Below are positions 22,871-34,605 of a stretch of DNA of 64,000 nucleotides, in pieces; within the stretch, counting starts at the first letter, position 1, and each line of letters starts with the position of its first letter. Under the pieces are notes generated by a model, which saw only the letters and a program-made list of their open reading frames with translations, had not been told where the DNA came from and did no database searches. The position numbers were made by a program, and so were the translations under genes. The stretch comes from Pinus tabuliformis (lineage: Eukaryota > Streptophyta > Pinopsida > Pinales > Pinaceae), in assembly GCA_031772625.1 (NCBI GenBank), contig CM062816.1, positions 833,442,071-833,506,070 of the forward strand, in the 5' to 3' direction.

Positions 22871-24460
22871 GTAGACACCAAGGAAGGAAAAACAAAAGGT
22901 GAATAATGATCACCTATGAGACATATTTTTTTATTCACAAGTGTGGAATCACTATAAATGAAAATCCTTCGAATTTACAATGAAGAATTAAAATATGCCT
23001 CCAAGAATGTTTATAAAACAATTATGGAATATTACAACCCTTGTATGAGGTGGTTAAGTGTTTTCTAACACTTGTATATACTTAGAATTAATCATATATT
23101 GATTGTGATATGAGTGAGAATGAGGGTTTATAAGGCGAGGAGGGAATTGGCACCAGTTCAACCAAGTTATGATGTTAGATTCATTTCTTTACTTTAAGTG
23201 TGGGTATATATATTTTTATTCAATGTTGTAGACAAAGTCAAAATTTCCCCTGTGGTGGTGGCTTACTAGTGGTAGGGTATTAGTTATTTACAAGTTTTAC
23301 ATGGTTATTTTATTATTTGATAAAATATGTCTTCATTTTCAGTATGTATGTTTGGTTTTTTTTGGCTCACATGGTGTGAAATTGACGGTGGTGGCTTACT
23401 AGTGGTAGGGTTTTAGTTATTTACAAGTGTTACATGGTTATTTTATTATTTGATAAAATATGCCTTCATTTTCAGCATCTATGTTTGGTTTTTTTTAGCT
23501 CACATGGTGTGAAATTGATTAAATGTTAGTGTGTTCAAATTTCAAAATTGCATTTATGAATACATATTTTGTTTCTCTCGTGGTAACGTGAGAAATCACT
23601 TACCAACTAGTCATATAATTGTGTGGGTATGCTAATTCATATATGAACCTTTAAAAGTAAATAACTAAGTTAGCATCAACAAAGTTAGATCCTTTATAAA
23701 ATTTTACAATTTTGAATTAAAAAACTTTAGAAAGGTCAAAGTTTGATGTCATATATTTTATATAATGATAAAGCCTCTATTTGCATAATATGAATATCAT
23801 AACACAAATTTGGATCCTAAACCTATATATTGAGGAAACCTCTATTTGCATAATATGAATATCATAACTTAAATTTGGATCCTAAACCTATCTATTGATT
23901 AAATATTAAGCGTTTTCCCGCAAAGATATCCAAGTTGGACATTTTTGGCATTTTACCACACACTATTTTGAATATTATAACAAATATCTATCTTTAACTT
24001 GTTACACTTGAAAATTTTGAAAATTTCACTGAGATTTTATGATATTATTGTTACCAAAGACACTTTTTACAATCAGTGGAGATGTGTAATTCTTTCCATT
24101 CTCAACATTGAGTGGACAATTGGCTCTACAACCAGCATGGGGTAAACATGTTTAAATGTCTGCTTAATATGTTGAATTTATATTAATATGTCCAATTAAA
24201 TTGATAAACATTTACATCTGTTTAAATTAATGGAGAGCCCAAGGGAGATGTTGTAGTATCATTAGAAAGTTAAAAGTAATAAAAATAATAAAATTCAAAT
24301 TTGTTACATTGTGATTTTGTTTTTATTAATAAAATTACTAATAACATTTTATATTAAAAATGGAAGAGGGTAGATGGCCTAAAGTTGTCTTTAATGATAG
24401 ATTGTGCAAGAGAAAAAAATACTTATGCACCAAAATAACAAATGGTTTAGTAAATGGGGT
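22871..24460. other. AT-rich non-coding part of unit copy B
   Basis: Matches copy A 8556-10088, including the 135-bp tandem duplication. A short extra duplication of about 70 bp (ATTTGCATAATATGAATATC at about 23776 and 23846) is specific to this copy. No gene was recognised. Confidence 0.6.
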
Positions 24461-25043
24461 AGTTGCTTGAGGCGTGTCCCATAAACAACAAAGAGATAAA
24501 AGCTTTTTTTATGGAAAAGTTCCACAAGCGTACTTTGGATAAGGAGCTAGGAAGAAAGAAAAAGTACTATATTGAAGTGTTTAATCCCACTCATAGTCAT
24601 CAACCAAAAGCATACATAGAGGCCAACATCTCTTGGAAAGCCAAAATTCTTGTTGCTAAGCTAAGGACTAATTCTCATCAACTCTGTTGTGAAAGAGTTC
24701 CACAAGCGTATTCGGATAAGGAGCTAGAAAGAAAGAAAAAGTACGATATTGAAGTGTTTAATCCCACTCATAGTCATCAACCAAAAGCATACATAGAGGT
24801 CAATATCTCTTGGAGACCCAAAATTCTTATTGCTAAGTTAAGGACTAATTCTCATCAACTCCGTTGTGAAAAAGGGCGCCGGAAAAGGCCAAAATAAGTG
24901 TCAGAGGAAAGAGTATGCATTTTTTGTTCTTCTGTGAAAGTGGAAACAGAGAAGCATTTCATTTTAGAATTTGAGGCCTTCAAAGACAACAGGGAAAATT
25001 ATGCAAATATGCTGGCAGCTAGCTCTTGGGATAATCTATTTAG
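24455..25043 (+). pseudogene. LINE ORF2 C-terminal fragment, copy B
   Basis: A better-preserved version of the copy A fragment. It has the in-frame 59-codon duplication, the RPK turn with an in-frame stop, then VCIFCSSVKVETEKHFILEF. The Cys-Cys-His ligands are kept, but the expected last cysteine position reads Phe. The sequence continues to NMLAASSWDNLFS, where the minus-strand Copia element interrupts it. It resumes at 31523 with EGFVEKLGAF-like sequence. It is a dead 3' end of a LINE carried by the unit. Confidence 0.6.
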
Positions 25044-26168
25044 TGTAGAAATTTTGAATAATATGACACTTATTCACAGAGATTATCCTGATTATACACT
25101 ATTGCCGAATGCATGCATAATACATAACCTCCTCTACGTTGATCATCAATTTTGCGAAAATAAAAACAATGAAACATCAATTGCATGTGCACATTAACAC
25201 AGTATGTAACCCGGGGAAAGCATACAGCTGAAAACCCCACACTATCTATATATTATAATGATAGAGAACATGTAACAATACATAGTACAATACTCCTCTC
25301 AAGTACTCAGTACTATCTTCACCTGTTACACGCAAACTAGCTCCGATTTGAATCAAGTCATAGGTTCAAATCTCCTCTGCTGTCTGCCTGCCTCTACTGT
25401 GCAATCCAAAGTGAGAATGATTACTTTCCAAGCTCGTTTTCCTTGGCTTGTACTGCACAATCCTCATTGGCAATCTCCATCAATGCATGTGCAAATCTCA
25501 TGCACAACTATAGTCACAACTGATAGCAGTCTCAACCTCTAACACCTGTCTCCACTGAACTGTCCATGCACTGAGTTAACTGATGTATTCTTTAGTTGCT
25601 TTATGAGTTAATAATTAGTGAATTAATTAACAATTAATTCACATCACTCATCACTAGTGTATTTGCAGTTAAACTAAATACAACTAGTTCAACCAAGTCA
25701 AACTGAACACAACTCCATCAACTCCTCAATCAACTCCACCAAACTCAATCACTTGAGTTCTAACTGAAGTCCACCATGCAATAGCTCAACTGACCCATAA
25801 GAAAAGCGTATTTCCTTCTGACAGCTACATGTGCCACATCTGTAGCTCGAACTGAAGTGCTCCAAGAGGATAAGATAATGTTTATAGTCCAAATATTATT
25901 ATGAGCTAATAATATTCGACTGTTCTATTTTTAGCCTGACAGTCTAAAAATAGACTCCGCCCATATGTCTAAAAATAGAAGTCCATCTATTTTTACCAAC
26001 ATGACCAATCATCCACAAATAGCATCCTGCAACTCATAGACCATGATCCATATGTCTAAAAATAGACATAGTCTAAAAATAGACTTTGCGCCAAAAATAG
26101 CCTGCGGGCCCACTTAGTGAAGGCGACTCCTTTCCACTAAGCTCCATCATCTTGTTGCATTCTCAACA
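25044..26168 (-). repeat. 3' LTR of Copia 2 (left on plus strand)
   Basis: 1125 bp, partner of 30397-31522. It contains the cluster of CTAAAAATAG sites at 25925-26082 and a short repeat around TTAATAATTAGTGAATTAAT near 25605-25635. Confidence 0.93.
25920..26102. promoter_or_regulatory. Cluster of MEF2-type CTA(A/T)4TAG sites in LTR
   Basis: Five exact CTAAAAATAG words, counting both strands, lie at 25925-25934, 25944-25953, 25969-25978, 26056-26065 and 26073-26082, with near matches at 25987-25996 and 26091-26100. This word is the consensus bound by MEF2-type MADS factors; in plants the MIKC* MADS complexes active in pollen prefer it. Whether it acts as an enhancer here is inference. The partner LTR keeps four exact sites. 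Confidence 0.6.
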
Positions 26169-29100
26169 CTCCCTCTTAACAAGATATGGATTATCTGCAA
26201 CCCCTATCCTGCCTCGGTGGTACTCGAATTTTCTCCTGGTGAGCGCCTTCGTCAAGATATCAGCATCCTGATCTTCCGTTGGAATGTATGAAAGTAACAT
26301 GATTCTTCGCTGCACACAATCTCTGATATGATGGTACCTGATGTCAATGTGCTTAGATCTATCATGAAATATTGGATTAGCCGAGAGTTTAATGTAACTC
26401 TGGTTATCACAATAAATCACTGTAGGCTCCAAGTATGAACCGAACAACCCGACCAAGATCTTCCTCATCCATATAGCCTCGCATGCAGCCAAACTTGCTG
26501 CCATATACTCAGCCTCTGCTGAACTGAGTGCCACGGATCTCTGCTTCCTGCTGTACCAAGAAACTGCTGTCGACCCGATACTGAAGATCCCTCCAAATGT
26601 GCTCTTTCTGTCTGTTGGGCTCCCTACCCAATCTGCATCCATGAAGCCACATAGCTTCACCTCATCCTCCTATCTGTACCACAATCCATATCCTGATGTG
26701 CCTCTGAGATAACGTAATACATGCTTGCCTGCCTTCCAGAAGAGCTTGGTTGGCTTAACCATAGCTTGTGAAAGCTGGTTAACAGCATAACATATATCAG
26801 GTCGTGCATGTATTGACCAGATACATAAGCGACCCCACCAACTGTCGATAAACAGTGGCATCCACTACTTCTGTTGAAGTAGCATCCTCCTTCCTCCAAC
26901 CTCCAGGAAGAGGAGTATCAACAGGCTTGCAGCCATGCATGTTGAACTTCTCCAATATCTCTCGAGCATACTTACCCTGAGAAACAAATAGTCCATCACT
27001 GCGTTGCCCAATTTCCAATCCCAGGAAATAATGAAGGAGGCCCAAGTCCTTCATCTCAAACTCCTTAGCAAGATCATCCTTGCATGAAAGTATCAATAGC
27101 TCATCACCTGTCAAAATCAAATCATCTACATAAAGTACAATGATAAGCAACTTACCCTCCACCACAATCTGGTATAGGTTAGGATCCGCCTCACTCTTGG
27201 AGAATCCAAGTTCGGTGAAATAACTGTCTATCTGTGTGTACCAAGCATGTGGTGCTTGTTTCAACCCATACAGCGCTCTCTTGAGCCTGCACACATGCAA
27301 CTAGCTGCTGAAGATCTCAAAACCTTCGGGCTGCTCTATGTACACCTCCTCCTCAATGACTCCGTTGAGGAATGCAGTCTTCACATCCATCTGATGAATG
27401 TGCCACCTCATCTGCACTGGGAGAGCAAGAATCGTCCGTATGGAAGAATACCTTGCGACAGGTGCAAAGGTCTCCTCATAATCGATCCCCTCTATCTGTG
27501 AAAAGCCTCGGGCAACAAATCTTTCCTTGTACTTCTCCACACTCCCATTAGCTGCCTGCTTCACTTTGTAGATCCATCTCGAACCCACCACTGATTTCCC
27601 TTCCGGTCTTGGGACAATCTCCCATGCATTGTTTCTGACAATCGAATCATACTCTTCCACCATGGCATCTACCCATGCGGGGTCCTCCACAGCTTCCTCG
27701 AAAGAGGATGGCTCAGTCACAACACATTTGCTCACAAGAGCCATGTATCGAGTGTACCGATCAGGTGGTTGTCTCTGTCTAAGTTGAGCTGTAGGTGGTC
27801 CTACAACCTTCTCTGCATCTTGACCCAGTCGCTCATCTTCTATAATGCGCTTTCGCCCTCTGATGGTTGGCGCTGCATTAGTGGTCTCTTCCACTCCATG
27901 AACTTTGTCCTGTGGCTGATCCACATCCTGAAGCTCATCCTTAGGAACTAATAGCTCCTCATCTGCATGTAAGTGTGGCTCCCTCTCAAGCGAACACTTC
28001 ATGGCTTTCTCCTCCTGAAATTTGATATCCCGCCGCACAACAGTCTTGCGACTGTCTGGCAAATACACACGATAGTTATGGGGCGTATCAGTGTACCCCA
28101 CAAATATCCCAACCTCTGCGGTCAGCTCCAGCTTCTTCCTGGCATCCTTCATCACTTGCATGTAAACGTTAGAACCAAAAATCCTCAAATGAGAAATATC
28201 AGGCCTCTTACCAGAATAAGCCTCCTCGGGTGTACTCATGCCAAGTATCCTATGAGGACAACGGTTCTGCACATATACTGCAGTATTGCATGCTTCCACC
28301 CACAAGTGAAGGGGTAGGCCCTGTTCATGCAACATCGCCTGTGCAACACCCACGATCATTCTGTTCTTCCTCTTAGCAACACCGTTCTGTTGTGGGTTAT
28401 GGGGAGCTATGAGTTCTCTTCGAATCACTTCTGCGCTGCAGAAGTCCTTGAACTCGCCAGAGATGAATTCACCACCATTGTCGCTCCTAAGAGCCTTCAC
28501 CTTCTTCCCCGATTCCTTCTCGACAAGTGCTTTGAACTCACAGAACTTTGAGTATGTCTCGCTCTTCTTCTGCATGAAGAAGATCTAGCACTTTCGAGAC
28601 AAATCATCAAAAAATATCACATAGTACCTGTGCTTTGCTGCCGAAGCTACTGAGAAAGGTCCACACACGTCTGTGTGAATTCTCTCAAGGATCGTCGTGG
28701 CGCGACTATCCTTATCGTGAAAGGTGGCTTTCACAAATTTTCCCAAAGTACACCCCTTGCACTGATCTGACTGCGCAAGAGTGCCTTTAGGAAGCCCAGT
28801 AGTAATCTGATGCAGTATCTTCAAGGCTCCATGGTGAAGGTGGCCCAATCTCCTGTGCCACAGCTTGCCATCATCCCGGCTCACCAATCCTTCTGCCTTG
28901 CATGCCATTGCTGCGCAGCCATCTACATACAACTGATAAAGGTTCCTGACTCGAACCCCTATCTTCCGGGTTTCTCCAGTTGTCTTACTGCGCAGGAAAG
29001 CCTTTCCCTTGCTGAAAACAACATCATATCCCTTGTCTTCTAATATCGCCACAGAGATAAGATTCTTCTTCAATCCTGGAACATGCATCACTTCTTTCAA

Positions 29101-30384
29101 TACAAATGGTTTACCAAACTCCCTCTCAAAGGAGATGGTACCTATACCGGTCACACTGTATCTACCATCATCGCCCATCTCGATGTGCACTCCAAGATCT
29201 TTCTCCTCCAGATCAAAAAACAAATCTCAATCTCCAGTCATGTGAAAAGACGTACCATTGTCCAAGAACCATACCGATCCCATCACACTTGATACCAAGC
29301 ATGTGATCAATGAAAGATCATGCTCAAACTGCGAGGCTAAGACCTCTCCCACTGCAGATCCAGCAGCCTGCTTATTTTTCTTCTTCTGTGGACAATTTGT
29401 GGCATAATGTCTGTGTTGGTGACAATGAAGGCACTTCACCTTGGACATGTCTTGCTTCTTGCCTTTCGAACCAGAATGAGAAGCTTTCTTGTTCTTCCCC
29501 TTCTTTGCTTTGGCAGCCAAAGCGCAATTTTCTTCATCAGGTGCCTTTGATGAAGATCCGTCCCTGGTATTCCGCCTGATCTCCTCCTGCACAAGATCTG
29601 ACCAAAGTCTCTCCCATCCTGGCAATTTCTCCCGACCATTGACAGAGTCCTGATAGGAATGCCAACTCTTCGGAAGACCAAGGAGAGCCAAGCTCACCAA
29701 GTCCTCATCATCGACAGTCACCCCCACACTTCCCAGCTCATCCCTGCACTGAGTGAACTTCGTGAGATACTTGGGCATACTGTCTCCTTTCTCACACTTA
29801 ATGTTTCTGAGTTTATCCTTGAGCGCCAACTTCCTCTGGTCGCTCTTGCTTTGGAATAGATTTGTCAACGCTTTCCACATCAAGTATGGAGAAGCCTTTC
29901 CATGCAGGCTGGACACAATGTGATCCTTCACGCCCTCCAACAGAATCCTTCGACACTTTGCTGTCTTCTTTTGCCAAGCCTCAACTTGAGCAATATTAGT
30001 AGGCTTTGCGACCTCAGCCTATATGAACTCCTTCAGCCCATTGTCATCTGACACTGCCTCCATCCTGTCTTTCCATGCAATATAATTCGAGCTGCCCTCA
30101 AGAGTATACTCCAATCGCAATCCGTTGAAAGACATTTCAACTTTGACACCAAGAAAACACTGCTACAAATTCGAATTCCACCAGCTCAAAACTCAACCGC
30201 TTTTGATCTAAAATTCATGAGAACAAATTATTTCTCATACAGAGATTGGCTGTATGGGCATTCACCGAATATCTCACCTTCCAAAGGAAGGATGAATCCA
30301 GAGGCTACCTGGTCCGATTACAGACTCTGCCTGAAGAAATAAAATGTAAAAACTTTCTGAATAATAGATATGATGATCAACTCT

Positions 30385-30396
30385 GCTCTGATACCA
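30385..30396 (-). other. Primer binding site of Copia 2
   Basis: The minus strand reads TGGTATCAGAGC directly after the 5' LTR. It is the standard initiator-methionine-tRNA primer site, and it fixes the orientation of the element. Confidence 0.9.
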
Positions 30397-31522
30397 TGTA
30401 GAAATTTTGAATAATATGACACTTATTCACAGAGATTATCCTAATTATACACTATTGAGGAATGCATGCATAATACATAACCTCCTCTACGTTGATCATC
30501 AATTTTGCGGAAATAAAAACAATGAAACATCAATCGCATGCGCACATTAACACAGTATGTAACCCAGGGAAAGCATACAGCTGAAAACCCCACACTATCT
30601 GTATATTATAATGATAGAGAACATGTAACAATACATAGTACAATACTCCTCTCAAGTACTCAGTACTATCTCCACCTGTTACACACAAACTAGCTTCGAT
30701 CTGAATCAAGTCACAGGTTCAAATCTCCTCTGCTGTCTGCCTGCCTCTACTGCGCAATCCAAAGTGAGAATGATTACTTTCCAAGCTCGTTTTCATTGGC
30801 TTGTACTGTGCAATCCTCATTGGCAATCTCCATCAATGCATGTGCAAATCTCATGCACAACTATAGTCACAACTGAATAGCAGTCTCAACCTCTAACACC
30901 TATCTCCAATGAACTGTCCATGCACTGAGTTAACTGATGTATTCTTTAGTTTCTTTATGAGTTAATAATTAGTGAATTAATTAACAATTAATTCACATCA
31001 CTCATCACTAGTGTATTTGCAGTTAAACTAAATACAACTAGTTCAACCAAGTCAAACTGAACACAACTCCATCAACTCCTCAATCAACTCCACCAAACTC
31101 AATCGCTTGAGTTCTAACTGAAGTCCACCATGCAATAGCTCAACTAACCCATAAGAAAAGCGTATTTCCTTTTGACAGCTGCATGTGCCACATCCGTAGC
31201 TCAAAATGAAGTGCTCCAAGAGGATAAGATAATGCTTATAGTCCAAATATTATTATGAGCTAATAATATTCGACTGTTCTATTTTTAGCCTGGCAGTCTA
31301 AAAATAGACTCCGCCCATATGTCTAAAAATAGAAGTCCATCTATTTTTACCAACATGACCAATCATCCACAAATAGCATCCTGCAACTCATAGACCATGA
31401 TCCATATGTATAAAAATAGACATAGTCTAAAAATAGACTTTGCGCCAAAAATAGCCTGCGGGCCCACTTAGTGAAGGCGACTCCTTTCCACTAAGCTCCA
31501 TCATCTTGTTGCATTCTCAACA
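30397..31522 (-). repeat. 5' LTR of Copia 2 (right on plus strand)
   Basis: 1126 bp, partner of 25044-26168. Four exact CTAAAAATAG words lie at 31279-31288, 31298-31307, 31323-31332 and 31427-31436. Confidence 0.93.
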
Positions 31523-31680
31523 TTTAGTGAGGGGTTTGTCGAGAAGTTGGGAGCATTTATTTTGAAGCTTCACAGAAATTGGGATAATCTATTTAGTGAG
31601 GGGTTTGTCGAGAAGTTGGGAGCATTTCTTTTGAAGCTTTCACAGAAAAAGGGCCAAATACATCAAGCAGATGAAGAATA
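31523..31680. repeat. 69-bp duplication beside Copia 2
   Basis: TTTAGTGAGGGGTTTGTCGA starts at 31523 and again at 31592, each followed by nearly the same LINE-tail sequence. Copy A has it once (about 10669). The duplication is therefore specific to copy B, and the Copia target site lies in its first member. Confidence 0.85.
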
Positions 31681-31689
31681 ATTATGTCC

Positions 31690-33477
31690 CATAGGCTATC
31701 TTTAGCCTCCTTTCTTCTTTCTTTCTATACATATTACATTAAAATATAGAAGTAACAACAATAAGTTAACATCTATTTTACCTTATAAAATATAATATTG
31801 ATTATGTAACCATATTTAAAATTACACATAAACTTACAATATAACAATATCTTTAACCATGGATATTCACGTCCACTTTGCCATAGATGTTATTAACTTT
31901 TAAATAGGCTTTGTTACAATAACATGGGCCAATACCATGGCTCATCAATACAATATGCTAAAAAACCATCTCTCAGTCATACTCAAAATATTTCATAAAT
32001 GTTTTATTTGAATTTAATTTTAGAATATTTTTCTATTAAATTAAAAAAATATATATTATAATTACTTTTGAGATATATCTACACCTCTATCAACGAAAAT
32101 ATATAAGATATAAATAGTAGCTATAAATTAAGATCTATTTCGCCATATAAATTAAAATAATAATTTTGTAACCATATTTAAGTTTCATAAACAAGCACAA
32201 AAAAGCTTAATACTTTCAATATAACCAGATTTTTAACCTTGGATATTCACCACCGCTTTACCGTGGATATTTTAACCATACCGTACTGTGGGCCAATAGG
32301 ATGGCTCATCCATACCACATGCCGGAAACCCATCCCTCATTTCACAATCAAAATAATACTTATAATTAACAAGACTTTTCACCATGAATACTCACCCCAC
32401 TTTACCATGGATATTATTAACCACACCATACCATGGGCCAATACCACGGTCCATCAATACCACATGCCCAAAATGCATCTCTCATATCACAATCAAAATA
32501 TTTTATAAATGAAAAGTTTAAATTAATTTTATTACGTTTTTGGGCCAAGAGACACTCTCCATCCTAGTATGGAAGTGTTGTTGTAATGTCCAATTATATT
32601 ATGTTATGCTCGAATTAAACAACAATAAAAAACAAACTTATTAATTAAAATATTTTGACTCAGTGAAATTATATAAAAATTAAAATTAAACTAAAAAAAT
32701 AAAATTAATAATTAAAACTATCTAGATCCATCTTAACTTCGAGAGGGATCAAATTTCTGCAGTTGCAAACCTTTCTTCAAGTTTTGCACTGATCCCAAGT
32801 TTTGCACTGATCCCTCATCTGGATTTAAGATGGATCTAGAGTGGTACTAGATCATTTCATAATGAAGATATCATATTAATGTTTTTCATATGCACTAGTA
32901 GGACACTTGGGAAACTAGACTAGTCGAATTGAAAAAATGATGATTTAGTCCACTGAAAATTTCTAAGTTTAAAATAAAAACGTATAAAAGAATGTTTGCT
33001 TGATCCCCTTAAGCCTAAATTATCTACTATAGGTGAATTCTTATCTATCTAGAATTCAAAAACATGAAAATCATATCAACATATGATGAAGAAAACAACT
33101 CCTCGATAGGGGAATCCAACTAAATTGTGGGAGGTGGATTGATGTCTTCCTTAGAGTCGAAGAACTCTAAATTTGCCAATTTCTTGGACAACTTTATCAC
33201 TTTAATATCCGATTTCCTCTTGCTCCTCCAATATTTCCACAAGAACTTTCCCCATTATTTTCCTTAAATGGTAGTAGATGTCCATTATTTGCATGTAGTC
33301 CTTGTCTCTAAAATCAAATTTCCCACCTACTCCAAAACACCTTCATTGGAGAAGAATCTAGGTTTTATTCCAGTTGCTCTTTGTACATTTATTATTTCGT
33401 TTTGCATATCTGGAGCAACATTTCTATGATGGATTCTATTTGAATTCTTCATTGCATTCTAAGCTTTGGAGCTAAAG
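31690..33477. other. AT-rich modules of unit copy B
   Basis: Matches copy A 10785-12515, including the three degenerate CCATGGATATT modules. No gene was recognised. Confidence 0.6.
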
Positions 33478-34605
33478 TGTCACGCCCCTACACCTGCGGT
33501 AGTCTTTCAACTATAGCAAGGTATGACACCACCGAACACTTTCTTTTCACCAATACTTATGTTCGTGGACTACGCTTAACATTCCACTTATCCTACTTAG
33601 TTTGTGTTTCGCAACCAAGTATTATTAATGTGTGTTCCTTTATACAAGTGAAAGCCCATAACATTCACATAAACAACATTATATAAGAGAAATGCACAAC
33701 AGTATAAAGGAGGGGAAACTCCCTGTAATATGAATCTTTCGGAATCAATATATTATACAATTTTTCCACTTTTACAAAGTACAGGCTAAGTCCTTGGGAA
33801 ACCCCAAATTTATACTTAGCCAATTTTCACAACTTTAGCAAACTCGGTTGCCCAGCTCGTCGGCACCTCCGCACGGTTTCTACACGACTCTCCTTCGTTC
33901 ACGTCATCGCACGATCGTGTTGTTTGCCCAACTCGGGCGCGCCTCCAAATCTCCACACACGGGCACCTCTGCCCGAGACACACCTCCATTCACAATCTCA
34001 ACACACCACCAAGTCTCCATGCACACTTGCCCGCTGGGCGGGCGCTCACCCGAGTCGCCAAGACACCCGCGCCAAGTCGTCGCACAAAACCGTCGGCCGC
34101 CACACACCCGTGCACGCCCTCACCCAACCACCGGGTGCTCCTACCCGCACCTTCACCCAATATCGAGTAACCGAGTCCTTCACCGTGCGACCAAGCCCAA
34201 GAATGGGCGCATCACTATTTCAGCGCCTCCTCCTTAGATCTGCGCACAAGATTGCACCTTTACTCCCTTTAGCGAAGATGTAGAGTGAGTTGAGTTGATG
34301 CCAAATGAGAGCAAATGCTCCACAATATATATCCAAGCATAGCGCGAAGTTTGGCTGCCCAGCCGACTCGCCCAACGCCCCAAACACCATTGCAAAGTCT
34401 TCAAATGCATCGTCGGCTCCCTCACCAATGTAGGTCGGCCTCCATACATGTTAACACATGCTCCATGCCATATAAACATAGCTCGCCCTCTCACATATGC
34501 GCATAACACATCGCACACTTCAAAAGAGCTCGCACTTCTAACCAAAACGCGCGCCCGAGGGATGAACCGCTCGTCGCATGAACCGGGAGAACGCAGGTCA
34601 TTACA
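33478..34605 (-). repeat. 3' LTR of the LARD-like element
   Basis: 1128 bp, unusually GC- and CpG-rich for this window (about 33840-34260). Open frames in it on both strands come from base composition. Confidence 0.9.

Larger units (their letters stand above)
25044..31522 (-). mobile_element. Ty1/Copia LTR retrotransposon 2, broken
   Basis: Minus-strand element. LTRs lie at 25044-26168 (3' LTR) and 30397-31522 (5' LTR), about 1125 bp each, TG to CA ends, roughly 97% identical by eye with mostly transition differences. The target duplication is TTTAG (25039-25043 and 31523-31527). Reading on the minus strand: gag about 29.2-30.1 kb with a zinc knuckle (CLHCHQHRHYATNC), protease about 29.25 kb, integrase about 27.9-28.9 kb, reverse transcriptase about 26.8-27.7 kb with YVDD, RNase H about 26.2-26.65 kb with the CDNQS and ADILTKAL motifs. 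The coding part carries about five breaks, so the element is a fossil. Confidence 0.95.

Noticed and set aside
24898-25197. Frame of 99 codons as a gene
   Set aside because: Its first half is the LINE tail and its second half is the inserted Copia LTR, so the frame is a chance fusion.
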